A stretch of 23,572 nt of DNA from Sedimentisphaerales bacterium (GCA_016928975.1 JAFGJR010000076.1:1-23572), one strand, 5' to 3'; counted from the stretch's first letter, positions 1 to 8,420 are shown. Program-made: numbers and translations. The notes: generated by a model from the letters alone, not told the origin.

Positions 1-286
1 GACCCGCCGGCACGATCTTCTGCGGATCCTGCGCCCCCACGTCGAAGATGTACACCCCGCCGATCCCCTTGGCCTTGAGTTCCTCCAACTCCCACGTCAT
101 CTGCCGCTTGTCCGTCAGCCCGTTGACCCACACCCAGTACACCGACGGCCGAGCGGAAATCGGCGGATCGCGGAAACCCTGCGACAAGCCCGCACCCGCG
201 GCGCAGTCGGATTTCCAACCCACCCCTACAGGGGCACACAGACATGCAATCGCCACGACAGAAGTGACCAAGGCGTTTCTCACCAT
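1..286 (-). CDS. GH106-like glycoside hydrolase (alpha-L-rhamnosidase type), N-terminal part, runs off window
   Basis: Reading the minus strand from an ATG at 286 gives 95 codons with no stop before the window edge, so only the N-terminus is present. The protein begins with a signal-peptide-like stretch (MVRNALVTSVVAIACLCAPV), implying export. It continues with FRDPPISARPSVYWVWVNG, then a helix MTWELEELKAKGIGGVYIFDVG. The pattern P-x-x-ARPxVYWxWxNG followed by LEELKxxGIGGVxIFDVG is the usual N-terminal signature of the large GH106 / PF17132 family, whose known members cleave alpha-L-rhamnose from polysaccharides. Full-length members are around 800-1100 residues, so most of the gene, including the catalytic residues, lies outside. 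An AAGGGTG Shine-Dalgarno-like stretch precedes the ATG. It is transcribed divergently from the ABC operon. Family membership is recognised from motif memory; the exact substrate is unknown. Confidence 0.82.
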   Translation of the reverse strand, partial: MVRNALVTSVVAIACLCAPVGVGWKSDCAAGAGLSQGFRDPPISARPSVYWVWVNGLTDKRQMTWELEELKAKGIGGVYIFDVGAQDPQKIVPAG

Positions 287-793
287 GAGTAGACACCCTT
301 CAAAAGCGCACACAGTATACCCGAAGACCGTCCCGCCCGTCAGAAGATCGTGACAAAACAAGGAGGCTGGAGCTACATGACGCGGATGGTATGATCGTCC
401 CGCCTCGGTATGAGTGGTTCCCGAGCGAGTTGCGATACAAAGGTATACGGCTATTGGCGAATCACGCACGGCTGAACAGGAGATGATCGCATTCCGTGCG
501 GCCGGGCCACCCGCGCACCACAGCGACGCAGACCCCTGCTCAATGTCCGCGCTCATTCCGTGGCGCAGCGATTCCGGAGACGCCCCGAGCGGCTCCGCTG
601 CTGGCAGCAGGCATTCTGCCGCGTCTTCGGTTCCCATCGACCCGGGGCGGCACAGATTCCCGCCCAAAATCTGCATTTTCTGTTTAACGTCGTTGCTTCT
701 GAACCGTCTCCAGAATGGGACCGGCCTTGGAATCCCGAAGTGCCGTTAGGGACAGGCGCCGGTGAGAGACACGAGATGTGAAGAGCCAGACCC
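287..793. other. Divergent intergenic region without a supported gene
   Basis: About 500 bp separate the GH106-like gene (leftward) from the ABC operon (rightward). All open frames here overlap one another, lack recognisable protein character and have poor ribosome-binding sites. There is a good AAGGAG sequence at 361-366, but it precedes only a five-codon frame. A 6-bp stem (CAGATT at 653-658 with AATCTG at 668-673) is followed by a T-rich stretch; its role is unclear. I see no convincing promoter for the rightward operon, which must nevertheless start in or near this region. Confidence 0.5.
314..343 (-). promoter_or_regulatory. Candidate sigma70-type promoter of the GH106-like gene
   Basis: On the minus strand a TATACT -10 box (plus coordinates 314-319) lies 18 nt from CTGACG (338-343), a partial match to TTGACA. 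The predicted start of transcription would leave a leader of about 20 nt before the ATG at 286. The -10 is good and the -35 is weak, so this is tentative. Confidence 0.38.
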
Positions 794-2161
794 ATGCGCA
801 AGAGATCGAAGTGGATGCTGACAGGGATCGGGATTGTCGTCGTCGCGTTGGGCACGATGTACGGCGTGGCGCTGTCGCGCGCGACGGCCAGGCTCCGCGA
901 GGCCTACGCGGCCCTGGAAAAAGACGGCCGACCCATGCGCCTGGCCGACGTGACGCCCGAGAAGGTCCCCGACGAGCAGAACGCGGCGCTGCTCTACGCA
1001 AAGGCCGCGTCGATGCTCAAGACCCAGCCCGCTCCCGACAAGAACCTGCTCAAGGACCTCGGTAAGCTCTCCGGAGCGCCGTTCAGGAAGACGGACAGAC
1101 CAGAGAAACTGGCGGAGCAGGAACAGGACGTCGCGAAACTGAAGCAGTTGATGAGCCAGGACATCGTCGACCAGGCCATCGCGACAGTCGAGCAGGGAAC
1201 GCAACGCCCCGCGTGTCAATTCGCCGACGACTATGATATCAACGTATCCCTGAGCCTGCCCATCATGGAAGACATGCGCGACCTTATACGCGTCCTGGGC
1301 ACGAAGCTCTATCTCGAAACGGAGGCCGGCCACGTGCAGAAGGCCTGGGATCTGATCCCCACGCTGCTGCGATTTGCCGATGCGCCCCGCAACGTGCCGG
1401 GCGGTGACAATCACCTGGCCCGGATGGCCATGATCGGCTACTCGTGCGCGACCATTCGGAGATTGTGCGAGACGGCACCGCCCGATGAGGAGGACTACAA
1501 AAGGATCGAAGGTCTGCTGACGAGCCTGGATGATGCCGAGCCTCTGATCCGTGCCATAGACGCGGAGCGACTGCTGCTGGGCGAGCGGCTGTTCAGTCTG
1601 CCGGACGATGAGCTGTTCGAGGCGTTGCGAAGAGAACGCTGGTCCGACAAGCTTGCCGAGCCGGGGCCCGCCTATCGACTGAAGTTCCGCTTCCTAACGT
1701 TCAAACCGAGATTCATCGCCGATCATGCGTCGTACTTGCAGATGATGAGACTGCTCGTGCGTACGCTCCAGGGTCCTTTTGTTTCCAGGGATTCGCCCGA
1801 GTACAAGCAGATCGACGGACTTTTCAAGGGGCATTTTGTGACTCAGAACGTGGCGCCCTTCGTCTGGGGCGTCCACTGGATCCACTGCCGGACGGCCGCC
1901 AGCGTGCGCATCACCCTGGCCGGCCTGGCGCTGCTTCGCTACAAGCAGGGCCACGGCGCATGGCCGTCGACGCTCGATGCCCTCGACCTGAAGGGCTTGA
2001 CCGACCCATTCACCCAGCAGTCGCTGCTCTACCGCCCCGAGGGGAAGGGTTTCATCGTATACAGCGTTGACGACGACCGCAAGGATAACGGCGGCATCAC
2101 CGAGCCGCTCGAACGGCGCGGAGGCCGTGACATCGTCTGGCGATTCCCGGAGCCGTCATGA
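794..2161 (+). CDS. Membrane-anchored protein of unknown function, first gene of the ABC/redoxin operon
   Basis: This is a 455-residue protein with a basic N-terminus and one hydrophobic segment (about residues 6-27, MLTGIGIVVVALGTMYGVAL), so most of it is probably extracytoplasmic. The body is charged, helical-looking and not assignable to an enzyme family by eye. The last ~60 residues follow a pattern frequent in planctomycete proteins and pseudopilin-like tails: LLRYKQGHGAWPSTLDAL, then a DPF motif, YRPEGKGFIVYSVDDD and DNGG, which in related proteins forms a small calcium-binding-like turn. The ATG at 794 has only a weak ribosome-binding site. Its stop lies 37 nt before the ABC ATPase start, and all six downstream genes have the same orientation with short gaps, so it is likely co-transcribed and may be an accessory subunit or substrate-binding component of the exporter. 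That role is inference from position only. Confidence 0.82.
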   Translation: MRKRSKWMLTGIGIVVVALGTMYGVALSRATARLREAYAALEKDGRPMRLADVTPEKVPDEQNAALLYAKAASMLKTQPAPDKNLLKDLGKLSGAPFRKTDRPEKLAEQEQDVAKLKQLMSQDIVDQAIATVEQGTQRPACQFADDYDINVSLSLPIMEDMRDLIRVLGTKLYLETEAGHVQKAWDLIPTLLRFADAPRNVPGGDNHLARMAMIGYSCATIRRLCETAPPDEEDYKRIEGLLTSLDDAEPLIRAIDAERLLLGERLFSLPDDELFEALRRERWSDKLAEPGPAYRLKFRFLTFKPRFIADHASYLQMMRLLVRTLQGPFVSRDSPEYKQIDGLFKGHFVTQNVAPFVWGVHWIHCRTAASVRITLAGLALLRYKQGHGAWPSTLDALDLKGLTDPFTQQSLLYRPEGKGFIVYSVDDDRKDNGGITEPLERRGGRDIVWRFPEPS

Positions 2162-2184
2162 CCACCTTGAAGACATTGACCCGC

Positions 2185-2191
2185 AAAGGAG
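2185..2191 (+). promoter_or_regulatory. Ribosome-binding site that selects a TTG start
   Basis: AAAGGAG lies 7 nt upstream of TTG at 2199 and in frame with the ABC ATPase. The more upstream ATG at 2067 would overlap the preceding gene by 95 nt, has no such site and would add 44 residues of low-complexity sequence unlike the family. The TTG start is therefore preferred. Confidence 0.7.
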
Positions 2192-2198
2192 ACAGACA

Positions 2199-3173
2199 TT
2201 GCTCGCACAAACAGCCAGCCAGACCACCGGCGACGAGACCAGGGTGCCGGCGGTCGTCGAGTGCAGACGTCTGACAAAGGTCTATGCGAAGCTGTTGCCG
2301 CACAGCACGAAAGCCGTCTGCGCGCTGAAAGACGTCTCGTTGTCGGTGAACAAGGGCCAGATTGTCGGTCTGATCGGGCCGAACGGGGCAGGCAAATCCA
2401 CCCTGCTGAACCTGATCGCCGGACTCATCCTGCCCACCGAGGGCGGCGTAGCCGTCTGCGGGCATCCTGCTCGCTCGGTGCAAGCGCGTCGCGGACTCGG
2501 GTACATGCCCGAGCATTCCGTGTTCCTCGGCGGCTACTCCGCCAAGGCCACCCTTCGCTATCACGCGGCCCTGCTGGGCCTGTCCCGCCCTGCCATCTCC
2601 ACGCAGGTGGACGAATCCATCGAGCAGTTGCACATGCAGGACTTCGCTCACCGGCCTTGCTCCGATTTCTCCCAGGGCATGAAACAGCGTCTCGCGCTGG
2701 CCGTTGCGATCATGAACCACCCCCAGGTGATCCTATTGGACGAGCCAAGCAACGGCCTCGACCCGATCGGCATCGTCCAGTTGCGCGACCTGCTCAAACA
2801 ACTGCGCGATTCGGGAGCCACGATCATCATCAGCTCGCACCGTCTGGGCGAGCTGGAGAAACTGACCGGTGATTATCTCTTCATGCACCGCGGGCAGGTA
2901 ATCAGCTTTGCCGATGAGCTTACTGCCAGCCAGGCGGGCCGGCTGCGCGTGGAGCTTGTCTCCGGCGGCAATCAGATCGCCGAAAGACTTCTGCCGGCCT
3001 CCAAGGTGCTCAGTGCGTCCGATACGGAGCTGGTCATCGGGCTGAGCGATCCTGCGGAGGTCCCGGACATCGTGTGCGATCTGGCCAAGGGCGGGGCGCG
3101 AATCACCGGCGTCCTGCTGCAAAGCGAAGATATCGAGGAAGTGTTCCTGCGTCTATGCAATGAGAGGACGTAG
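2199..3173 (+). CDS. ABC transporter ATP-binding subunit
   Basis: From the TTG at 2199 the product is 324 residues, the usual length for ABC-2 exporter ATPases with a C-terminal extension. Visible motifs, in order: Walker A GPNGAGKS (about residues 60-67), signature FSQGMKQRL (about 156-164, replacing LSGGQ), Walker B VILLDEPSNGLDP (about 177-189) and the H-loop histidine in ISSHRLGE (H214). The region after about residue 235 resembles the accessory domain of CcmA/DrrA-like ATPases. It should hydrolyse ATP in the cytoplasm to power the permeases encoded just downstream. The stop is followed after 3 nt by the next start codon, indicating translational coupling. Substrate is not predictable; families with this architecture move lipids, drugs, peptides or assemble envelope components. 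Confidence 0.93.
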   Translation: MLAQTASQTTGDETRVPAVVECRRLTKVYAKLLPHSTKAVCALKDVSLSVNKGQIVGLIGPNGAGKSTLLNLIAGLILPTEGGVAVCGHPARSVQARRGLGYMPEHSVFLGGYSAKATLRYHAALLGLSRPAISTQVDESIEQLHMQDFAHRPCSDFSQGMKQRLALAVAIMNHPQVILLDEPSNGLDPIGIVQLRDLLKQLRDSGATIIISSHRLGELEKLTGDYLFMHRGQVISFADELTASQAGRLRVELVSGGNQIAERLLPASKVLSASDTELVIGLSDPAEVPDIVCDLAKGGARITGVLLQSEDIEEVFLRLCNERT

Positions 3174-3176
3174 CCA

Positions 3177-3938
3177 ATGAGAGCCTACGAACTGATGAAG
3201 GAGACGTTCCTCCGTGGAAGCTACATTTGGATCGTGCACGGCGCGTGGCTGACGATCTACGGCGTCTTCTGGTGGCTGTTCCTCCCGGAGCAGCCGGAGT
3301 ACGGCCGGGTCGTCTTCATCTGGGGCGGCTTTCTCCTGCCCCTGGCCCTCAGCGCCGGCATCTTCGGAGACGATATCGCCTCCGGCAGAATCTGCGTCCT
3401 CGTGACCAAACCCTTCTGGTGGGGCGAGATCTACCTCTATCGTCTGCTCGGACTGTCCTTGCAGGGCGCCGTGCACCTGATCCTGGCGGCCATTGTGGCG
3501 ACAGTTCTCCACGTCATCACAAAGAAAGGGTCGGTGGAGGGCATTGGCCCGTGGCTGCTGGCCACCTGGCTGCTGTTCAACGCCTGTGCGGCACTGTCGA
3601 CATCTCTGTCGGTTGTGATTCGGCGAACGTACAACTCGCTGCTGTTGTTGGTCGTGATCGTCGCCGGTTACCTCGTGGTAACCATACTGATGGGCCTTAC
3701 GGGTCCGCAGGGCTCCAAGGGCATGTTCATGGGCTTCGTCCGATACGTGTGGCCGCCTTTCGAGCTGTTGTTCAAACTGGCCCACGGGGAATATGGGGAG
3801 TACAGTTTTGCCGTCGGGAAATACAGCGTGCCCAAGAGCATCGCCTGCGTGGTGCACAGTCTGGCGTTAACGGCGGTCTACAGCGCCGTCGGAATCGCCC
3901 TGCTCACACGGCGTCAATTCTCACGCGAGCGTGACTGA
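3177..3938 (+). CDS. Small ABC-2 type permease subunit
   Basis: This is a 253-residue, very hydrophobic protein with about six membrane segments: near residues 14-35, 42-62, 85-115, 123-142, 148-175 and 222-245. It contains the loop FGDDIASGRICVLVTKPFWW after the second segment, equivalent to the D(x)nxxGxxxxLLxxP loop of ABC-2 permeases that couples to the ATPase. The ATG at 3177 is preceded by GAGAGGA, which lies at the end of the ATPase gene. It is the obvious partner of the ATPase. It is much smaller than the two permeases further downstream and lacks their large extracytoplasmic insertions, so it may form a separate or mixed channel with them. Assignment to the ABC-2 superfamily is secure from topology and context; the transported molecule is unknown. 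Confidence 0.88.
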   Translation: MRAYELMKETFLRGSYIWIVHGAWLTIYGVFWWLFLPEQPEYGRVVFIWGGFLLPLALSAGIFGDDIASGRICVLVTKPFWWGEIYLYRLLGLSLQGAVHLILAAIVATVLHVITKKGSVEGIGPWLLATWLLFNACAALSTSLSVVIRRTYNSLLLLVVIVAGYLVVTILMGLTGPQGSKGMFMGFVRYVWPPFELLFKLAHGEYGEYSFAVGKYSVPKSIACVVHSLALTAVYSAVGIALLTRRQFSRERD

Positions 3939-3965
3939 TCGCCGCAATCTCAAGAGGTCTCCCCC

Positions 3966-5258
3966 GTGCAGATGACAAAGAGAGCCAGGACATGGACGAT
4001 GATCGTGGGCGGGGCCCTCGTGCTGGAGGGCTGGGCGCTTTGTGTCCTCGGCATGTCGCCGGAGCGATGGCGGCCGACAATGATCGTCAAGGATGAGCCC
4101 GCCGCACACGCCGTATACGATGCGATGCTTGACGCGATGCGCAGCGCCCGGACCCTCTCCTATGGAAGCACCTGTAGCGAACCGGAGGGCCGGGCCTCCA
4201 ACTACAGGATCCGGCTGGCAAAGCCCGACCTGTTCCGGATCGCCTTCACCAACGGCGCCAGCCTCAGAGACAACACTCTGGTCGGCGACGGCGACAATCT
4301 CTGGGTCTTCTGGTCGGGCGGCCGCCCTTATCTCTGGTTTGACGGTCAGGAACGCTACGAGAGCACACGATCGGACGTTTATCTGAAACGACCGGCGCTG
4401 ACGGGTGACGAATCGATTGCCGGCGAAATTGCCCGGCTCGGGATCGCCTGGTTTGCGTGTGTGCTCGATCCAGGGATTTTCCATGGGCGTACGGACGTTC
4501 TCGATCCCTACGTGGACGGAATCCGCAGTCGAGGCACGAACAAGATCGGCACGGAGAAGTGCGACGTCATCGAGATCAGCTACATGAAGGCCCAACGGAC
4601 CCGGCATCTCTGGATCTCGAAGCGCGATCACCTGCCGCGAAGGGTCAAGGAGATCGCGCGCGGAGCGGATAACCAGATGCTCGTGGAGGAATGGTCGGAC
4701 GTCAACGTCAACGAGGACATACCGCGAAAGACGTTTGCCTGGTCGCCGCCGGAAGGCTGGAACCTTTTTGACATGCCCAAGATCGAAGACATGCTCGTGC
4801 AGAGCGGGCAAGAGGCGCCGGACTTCGAACTGCGCACGTCTGATGGCGGCCAAGCCAGACTGTCGGACTATCGCGGCAAGGTCGTCTGGCTCTACCTGTG
4901 GCACTGCGGCTCGCCTCCGTGCCGCGAGGAATTGCCGCGTCTTCAGCGACTGTACGAGCAACATGGCAACGACGGTCTTGTCGTCCTCGGGTTCAACTCG
5001 ACCGACGACAAACGAGTCCTCCGAGCCTTCCTGCGCGACAACCCGCTGACGTTCCCACTCCTCCATGACGGCTCGACGATCGCCAGGCGAGTGATAGCCG
5101 ACGATTACGGCGACAAGACGGCAATAGTGCCGATGAGCTGCATCATCGACCGCCAAGGCACGATTGTGGATCGCTGGTTCGGGTATGACGGAAATCACAA
5201 GCGAGCGCTGGCCGCCCTGGAGAAGGCGGGCCTGCCAGTGACCGCCGGCAACGAATAG
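3966..5258 (+). CDS. Membrane-anchored fusion of a LolA/DUF2092-like domain and a TlpA-like thioredoxin domain
   Basis: The 430-residue product starts at GTG 3966, which lies 8 nt after an AGAGG site; an ATG two codons later is spaced too far. Residues about 9-30 form an N-terminal membrane anchor, placing the rest outside the cytoplasm. Residues about 45-260 resemble the LolA/LolB-like or DUF2092 fold found in planctomycete lipoprotein-sorting-like proteins (YRIRLAKPDLFRI, DGDNLWVF, HLWISKRDHLPRRV). Residues about 280-425 are an AhpC/TSA-TlpA type thioredoxin domain with APDFEL, LSDYRGKVVWLYLW and LPRLQRLYEQH. The redox motif is unusual: C314-GSPP-C319, with four residues between cysteines instead of two. 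Encoded between ABC permeases, it is probably a periplasmic redox or lipid-binding helper of the exporter, which is inference. Confidence 0.85.
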   Translation: MQMTKRARTWTMIVGGALVLEGWALCVLGMSPERWRPTMIVKDEPAAHAVYDAMLDAMRSARTLSYGSTCSEPEGRASNYRIRLAKPDLFRIAFTNGASLRDNTLVGDGDNLWVFWSGGRPYLWFDGQERYESTRSDVYLKRPALTGDESIAGEIARLGIAWFACVLDPGIFHGRTDVLDPYVDGIRSRGTNKIGTEKCDVIEISYMKAQRTRHLWISKRDHLPRRVKEIARGADNQMLVEEWSDVNVNEDIPRKTFAWSPPEGWNLFDMPKIEDMLVQSGQEAPDFELRTSDGGQARLSDYRGKVVWLYLWHCGSPPCREELPRLQRLYEQHGNDGLVVLGFNSTDDKRVLRAFLRDNPLTFPLLHDGSTIARRVIADDYGDKTAIVPMSCIIDRQGTIVDRWFGYDGNHKRALAALEKAGLPVTAGNE

Positions 5259-5270
5259 TGCGTGCTGCCT

Positions 5271-6797
5271 ATGATCTGGAAGATCGCGAGAAAGGACCTG
5301 CTGCTCAACCTGCTGACGTTCAAGTTTCTCGTCGGCACGATCGTTACCGTGGTGCTGACGGCCGTGCTCATGCCCGTTCTGCTGAGCGATTACCAGCGGC
5401 GATGCAAGGAATACCACGACAACGTGGCTGCCGACGACGCGGACTTCAGGGCGTCCAAGGTCTACGACAACGTCATGAGCAATCACCGCGTCTTCCGGCC
5501 GCCCGCTGTGCTTTCGGTCTTCAACAAAGGCATTGAAAGCCAGGTGAGCAACTCCGTCCGGATCGACGACCACTCCATCCCGGAGCTGAGCGGAGGGGCC
5601 GTCGCCGCCAATCCCTATCTCGCAATCCTGCAAAGCCTGGATCTGTCGCTGCTGTACCGAACGGTGCTGAGCCTGCTGGCCCTGCTGATTGCGTGTGACA
5701 CCATATCCGGCGAGCGCATGGCGGGTACTCTCCTGCTAACCGCCTCGGGCACTGTGGCCCGTCATCAGATCCTGCTGGGCAAGGTCCTCGCGGGCATGAT
5801 GACGCTGGCGGTGCCTCTGACGATGGCGTTTCTGGTGGCGATCCTGATGTTGTCGGCTTCCCCGGTCGTGGATCTCGCCGCATCGGATTGGGTCCGCTTG
5901 GGGATCATGTACGTGGCTTCGCTGCTTTTCATCTCGGCGGTCTTCAACGGCGGGCTGCTCATCTCTTGCTCCACCCGGTATCCTGCCACCTCCCTGATGC
6001 TCGGACTGTTTCTCTGGATCGTGCTGGCGATGGTCGTTCCCAATACCGGCGGCTACCTGGCAGCCCAGATCCGTCCCCTCGAGCCGGTGGGTCCCATGAT
6101 CGAGAAACTGCTTGATCTCGAGGAAGTGTATTTCTTCAAGTCCGCCGATGCCGGCAACACAATTCCCCTGGCCGGGCACGGCATCGAGCATGAGGAGACC
6201 CCCTTCCGCCGGTATACGCTGGTCTGTGACAAGGAACGGGCGGACTCGCTGATCCGGCGCAACGCCGCACGCGAGCAGGTCTGGGCAGATTACATCGACA
6301 AGGCCTGGCAGATCGAGCACTCTCACGTCGGGACGCTGCTTCAGCAACAGGGTCTCGCCACGAGTCTATCGCGAGTTTCGCCGGTGTGCATGTATGAGAA
6401 CGTGATGTCGGCCCTGGCGGGCACGGATACGCCCAGTTGCCAGAGTTTCATCGATGCCGCTCGAGTGCACCGACGCGAGCTCCAGGAGTACGTGCGAGCC
6501 AAGACCGACGACTATCGATCGACGTCCCTTGTCACGCCGTGCACGGCCGGCGACCAGCAGCAATATCAGTTGTACCTGGACAAGAAGATCTCCGAAGAGC
6601 AGTTCCAGCAGTGGAAGGACAGGAGAATCGCGAACCTCCAGCCGCTCGATCTGCAGGACTGCCCGCGATTCACCTACCGGCCCAATCTCCTTCGTGCCTT
6701 GCGCGCCGGCCTGCTGGACTTGTCGGCACTGGTGTTCGCCAATGCCTTGTTCTTCGCGCTGGCCTTCGTGGCCTTCATGAAATACGACGTGCGCTGA
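5271..6797 (+). CDS. Large ABC-2 type permease with extracytoplasmic domains (copy 1)
   Basis: This is a 508-residue protein. I chose ATG 5271 because it gives MIWKIARKDLLLNLL, which aligns with the start of the neighbouring paralogue; a GTG at 5262 is a possible alternative, and neither has a clear ribosome-binding site. Topology: one membrane segment near residues 15-37, an extracytoplasmic loop of about 85 residues, then segments near 127-145, 170-196, 207-232 and 240-262, a second large extracytoplasmic region of about 210 residues, and a final segment near 478-500. After the second segment comes the coupling loop DTISGERMAGTLLLTASG followed by RHQILLGK, diagnostic of ABC-2 permeases of the ABC2_membrane_2/DUF3526-like group. 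It lies 12 nt after the redoxin gene and 15 nt before its paralogue. Confidence 0.88.
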   Translation: MIWKIARKDLLLNLLTFKFLVGTIVTVVLTAVLMPVLLSDYQRRCKEYHDNVAADDADFRASKVYDNVMSNHRVFRPPAVLSVFNKGIESQVSNSVRIDDHSIPELSGGAVAANPYLAILQSLDLSLLYRTVLSLLALLIACDTISGERMAGTLLLTASGTVARHQILLGKVLAGMMTLAVPLTMAFLVAILMLSASPVVDLAASDWVRLGIMYVASLLFISAVFNGGLLISCSTRYPATSLMLGLFLWIVLAMVVPNTGGYLAAQIRPLEPVGPMIEKLLDLEEVYFFKSADAGNTIPLAGHGIEHEETPFRRYTLVCDKERADSLIRRNAAREQVWADYIDKAWQIEHSHVGTLLQQQGLATSLSRVSPVCMYENVMSALAGTDTPSCQSFIDAARVHRRELQEYVRAKTDDYRSTSLVTPCTAGDQQQYQLYLDKKISEEQFQQWKDRRIANLQPLDLQDCPRFTYRPNLLRALRAGLLDLSALVFANALFFALAFVAFMKYDVR

Positions 6798-6800
6798 CGC

Positions 6801-6805
6801 AGGAG
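6801..6805 (+). promoter_or_regulatory. Ribosome-binding site favouring GTG 6813
   Basis: AGGAG at 6801-6805 is only 1 nt before ATG 6807 but 7 nt before the in-frame GTG 6813. The spacing, and the alignment with the N-terminus of the upstream paralogue, favour the GTG. Confidence 0.6.
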
Positions 6806-6812
6806 CATGCCC

Positions 6813-8240
6813 GTGATCCGCGATCTGATACGCAAGGAGATTCTGGCGAATCTGCTGAGCCTGCGATTCACCCTGGCACTGCTGTTGACGATCTCCCTGT
6901 TCTCCGTCAGCGGCTTCGTCTATGTGGCCCGGTACAACCAGCAATCCCAGGACTACTGGACCCAGACCAATGAGAACCTCTCGACGCTGTCCGGCAGCGC
7001 CACGCAACTGTACAAGCTGGCGTTCGCGTGGCAGAGCCTCTGGAGGAAGCCCAAGCCATTGACTCTGTGCGCGGAAGGGTTCGAACGATACCTGCCGAAC
7101 GAAGTCGGCGCCAATGTCTTCAGCAGTCGGACGCCGCGGGTCAGGAGCCGGGAGAACTTCCTGCTTCAGCGATTCAGTGACATCGACTGGGTGTTCATCA
7201 TCGCGATCCCGCTGAGCTTCGTGGCGCTGCTGTTCACCTACGACAGCTTCTGCGGCGAGAAGGAGGCGGGGACACTGCGCCTGATGCTGTCGGGGTCGAT
7301 CCCGCGTCACAAGATCCTCATCGGCAAGTACGCCGGCGCGCTGATCGCGTTCGCCATCCCCCTGCTCGTGGGGCTGTTGATCAACCTCGTCATCGTCGCC
7401 TCTTCGCGGGTCATCGAGATCGACGCGGGGGACTGGCTGCGGCTCCTGGCCGTCTTTCTGCTGTCGATCCTCTATCTGTCGCTGTTTCTGCTGCTGGGCA
7501 TGTTCGTTTCCAGCCGGGTGACTCATTCGGTCAGCAGCATCGTCATCCTGTTGCTGCTGTGGGCCGGCGTGGTCGTGCTGATCCCAAGCTTCGGGAGCAT
7601 CATCGCACAGGCCGCCGTCCGCCTTCCGTCGACCGGGCAATTCCGCGACAGCCTGGTGAATACGATGCTCCAGTACGATCGTGACGCCGAGGCCGGCAAG
7701 TACGGCAAGAACGCCCATGAGCTCTGGCAGGAGGACCGCAATCATCCCTCGGTCAACGCGCCCGCCGCCGCGCGGTACTGCAATGAGAAGGCGGCCGCCA
7801 TGAGCAAGCTGTGGGACGAGCTGTACAACCGGATGCTGGCACAGGCCCATGCCGGCAGGAACGCCGTGTGCCTGTCGCCCATCGTGCTCTATCAGCGTGC
7901 CGCGGAGACGATCGCCGGCACGGGAATCCAACGGTGCGCGGACCTGTATCGGCAGACCAGGCAGTACCGGGACGATCTCACGCGATACGTTCTGGACCAG
8001 GACAAGGACGACCCGAACAGTCTGCACCTGCTCTTTGACAGTGAATACTCTGTCGAAAACTGGACGGCCATTTCCAAGAAGCCGGTGGATTTCGCCACTG
8101 TGCCCAAATTCCAGGAGCGAGACTATCGGTTCTCGCAATCACTGGCCCAGGCGGCCTGGGACATTGGAGCCTTGCTCCTGTTCAACATTCTCTTCTTCGC
8201 CGTCTCGTTTGCGTCGTTCGTACGGTACGATGTCCGGTGA
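6813..8240 (+). CDS. Large ABC-2 type permease with extracytoplasmic domains (copy 2)
   Basis: About 475 residues from GTG 6813 (ATG 6807 is the alternative). It is clearly a paralogue of the preceding gene. Both begin with I-x-x-x-x-RK-x-x-L-x-NLL, both carry an extracytoplasmic loop after the first membrane segment, and both have the coupling loop D-(T/S)-x-x-GE-(R/K)-x-AGTL followed by RH-(Q/K)-ILxGK. Both end in a hydrophobic segment closing with YDVR. Identity between them looks low except at these points, so the duplication is old and the two probably form a heterodimer. The C-terminal extracytoplasmic part (about residues 265-450) is rich in charged residues and tryptophan and differs from copy 1, suggesting distinct partners. 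It is the last gene of the operon. Confidence 0.88.
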   Translation: MIRDLIRKEILANLLSLRFTLALLLTISLFSVSGFVYVARYNQQSQDYWTQTNENLSTLSGSATQLYKLAFAWQSLWRKPKPLTLCAEGFERYLPNEVGANVFSSRTPRVRSRENFLLQRFSDIDWVFIIAIPLSFVALLFTYDSFCGEKEAGTLRLMLSGSIPRHKILIGKYAGALIAFAIPLLVGLLINLVIVASSRVIEIDAGDWLRLLAVFLLSILYLSLFLLLGMFVSSRVTHSVSSIVILLLLWAGVVVLIPSFGSIIAQAAVRLPSTGQFRDSLVNTMLQYDRDAEAGKYGKNAHELWQEDRNHPSVNAPAAARYCNEKAAAMSKLWDELYNRMLAQAHAGRNAVCLSPIVLYQRAAETIAGTGIQRCADLYRQTRQYRDDLTRYVLDQDKDDPNSLHLLFDSEYSVENWTAISKKPVDFATVPKFQERDYRFSQSLAQAAWDIGALLLFNILFFAVSFASFVRYDVR

Positions 8241-8420
8241 GCGAGCCGGGAAGACTCCACCGTCTCTCACCATGCCAGGTATTTCCGGGGTGTGGGAGCA
8301 TATGCCACATCTGACAGCCTTCGTGCGTTACTGATCGGCCTCCAGGTGCCTTCTATAGGTAGGGCCGAAAGATCGCACGAGTAGGCCGGCAATTTTCAGC
8401 CACGCGATGGAGATGAGGAC
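8241..8420. other. Short intergenic region between the ABC operon and the beta-barrel gene
   Basis: No gene is supported here. I see no T-run terminator after the permease gene and no strong promoter. A TATAGG at about 8355-8360 is only a weak -10 candidate. Where transcription of the beta-barrel gene begins is undetermined. Confidence 0.4.

Noticed and set aside
359..394. AAGGAGG site before a five-codon frame
   Set aside because: A leader peptide would need regulatory codons or attenuator hairpins; none are seen and the frame stops at once.
3921..5633. 570-codon open frame on the minus strand opposite the redoxin and permease genes
   Set aside because: High GC produces long antisense frames. 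It has no recognisable domains, is rich in Arg/His/Asp/Gly and lies fully opposite well-supported genes.
6366..8138. 590-codon minus-strand open frame opposite the second large permease
   Set aside because: Composition is shadow-like (very high Gln, Arg, Asp and His) with no domain motif, and the plus strand encodes a clear membrane protein paralogous to its neighbour.
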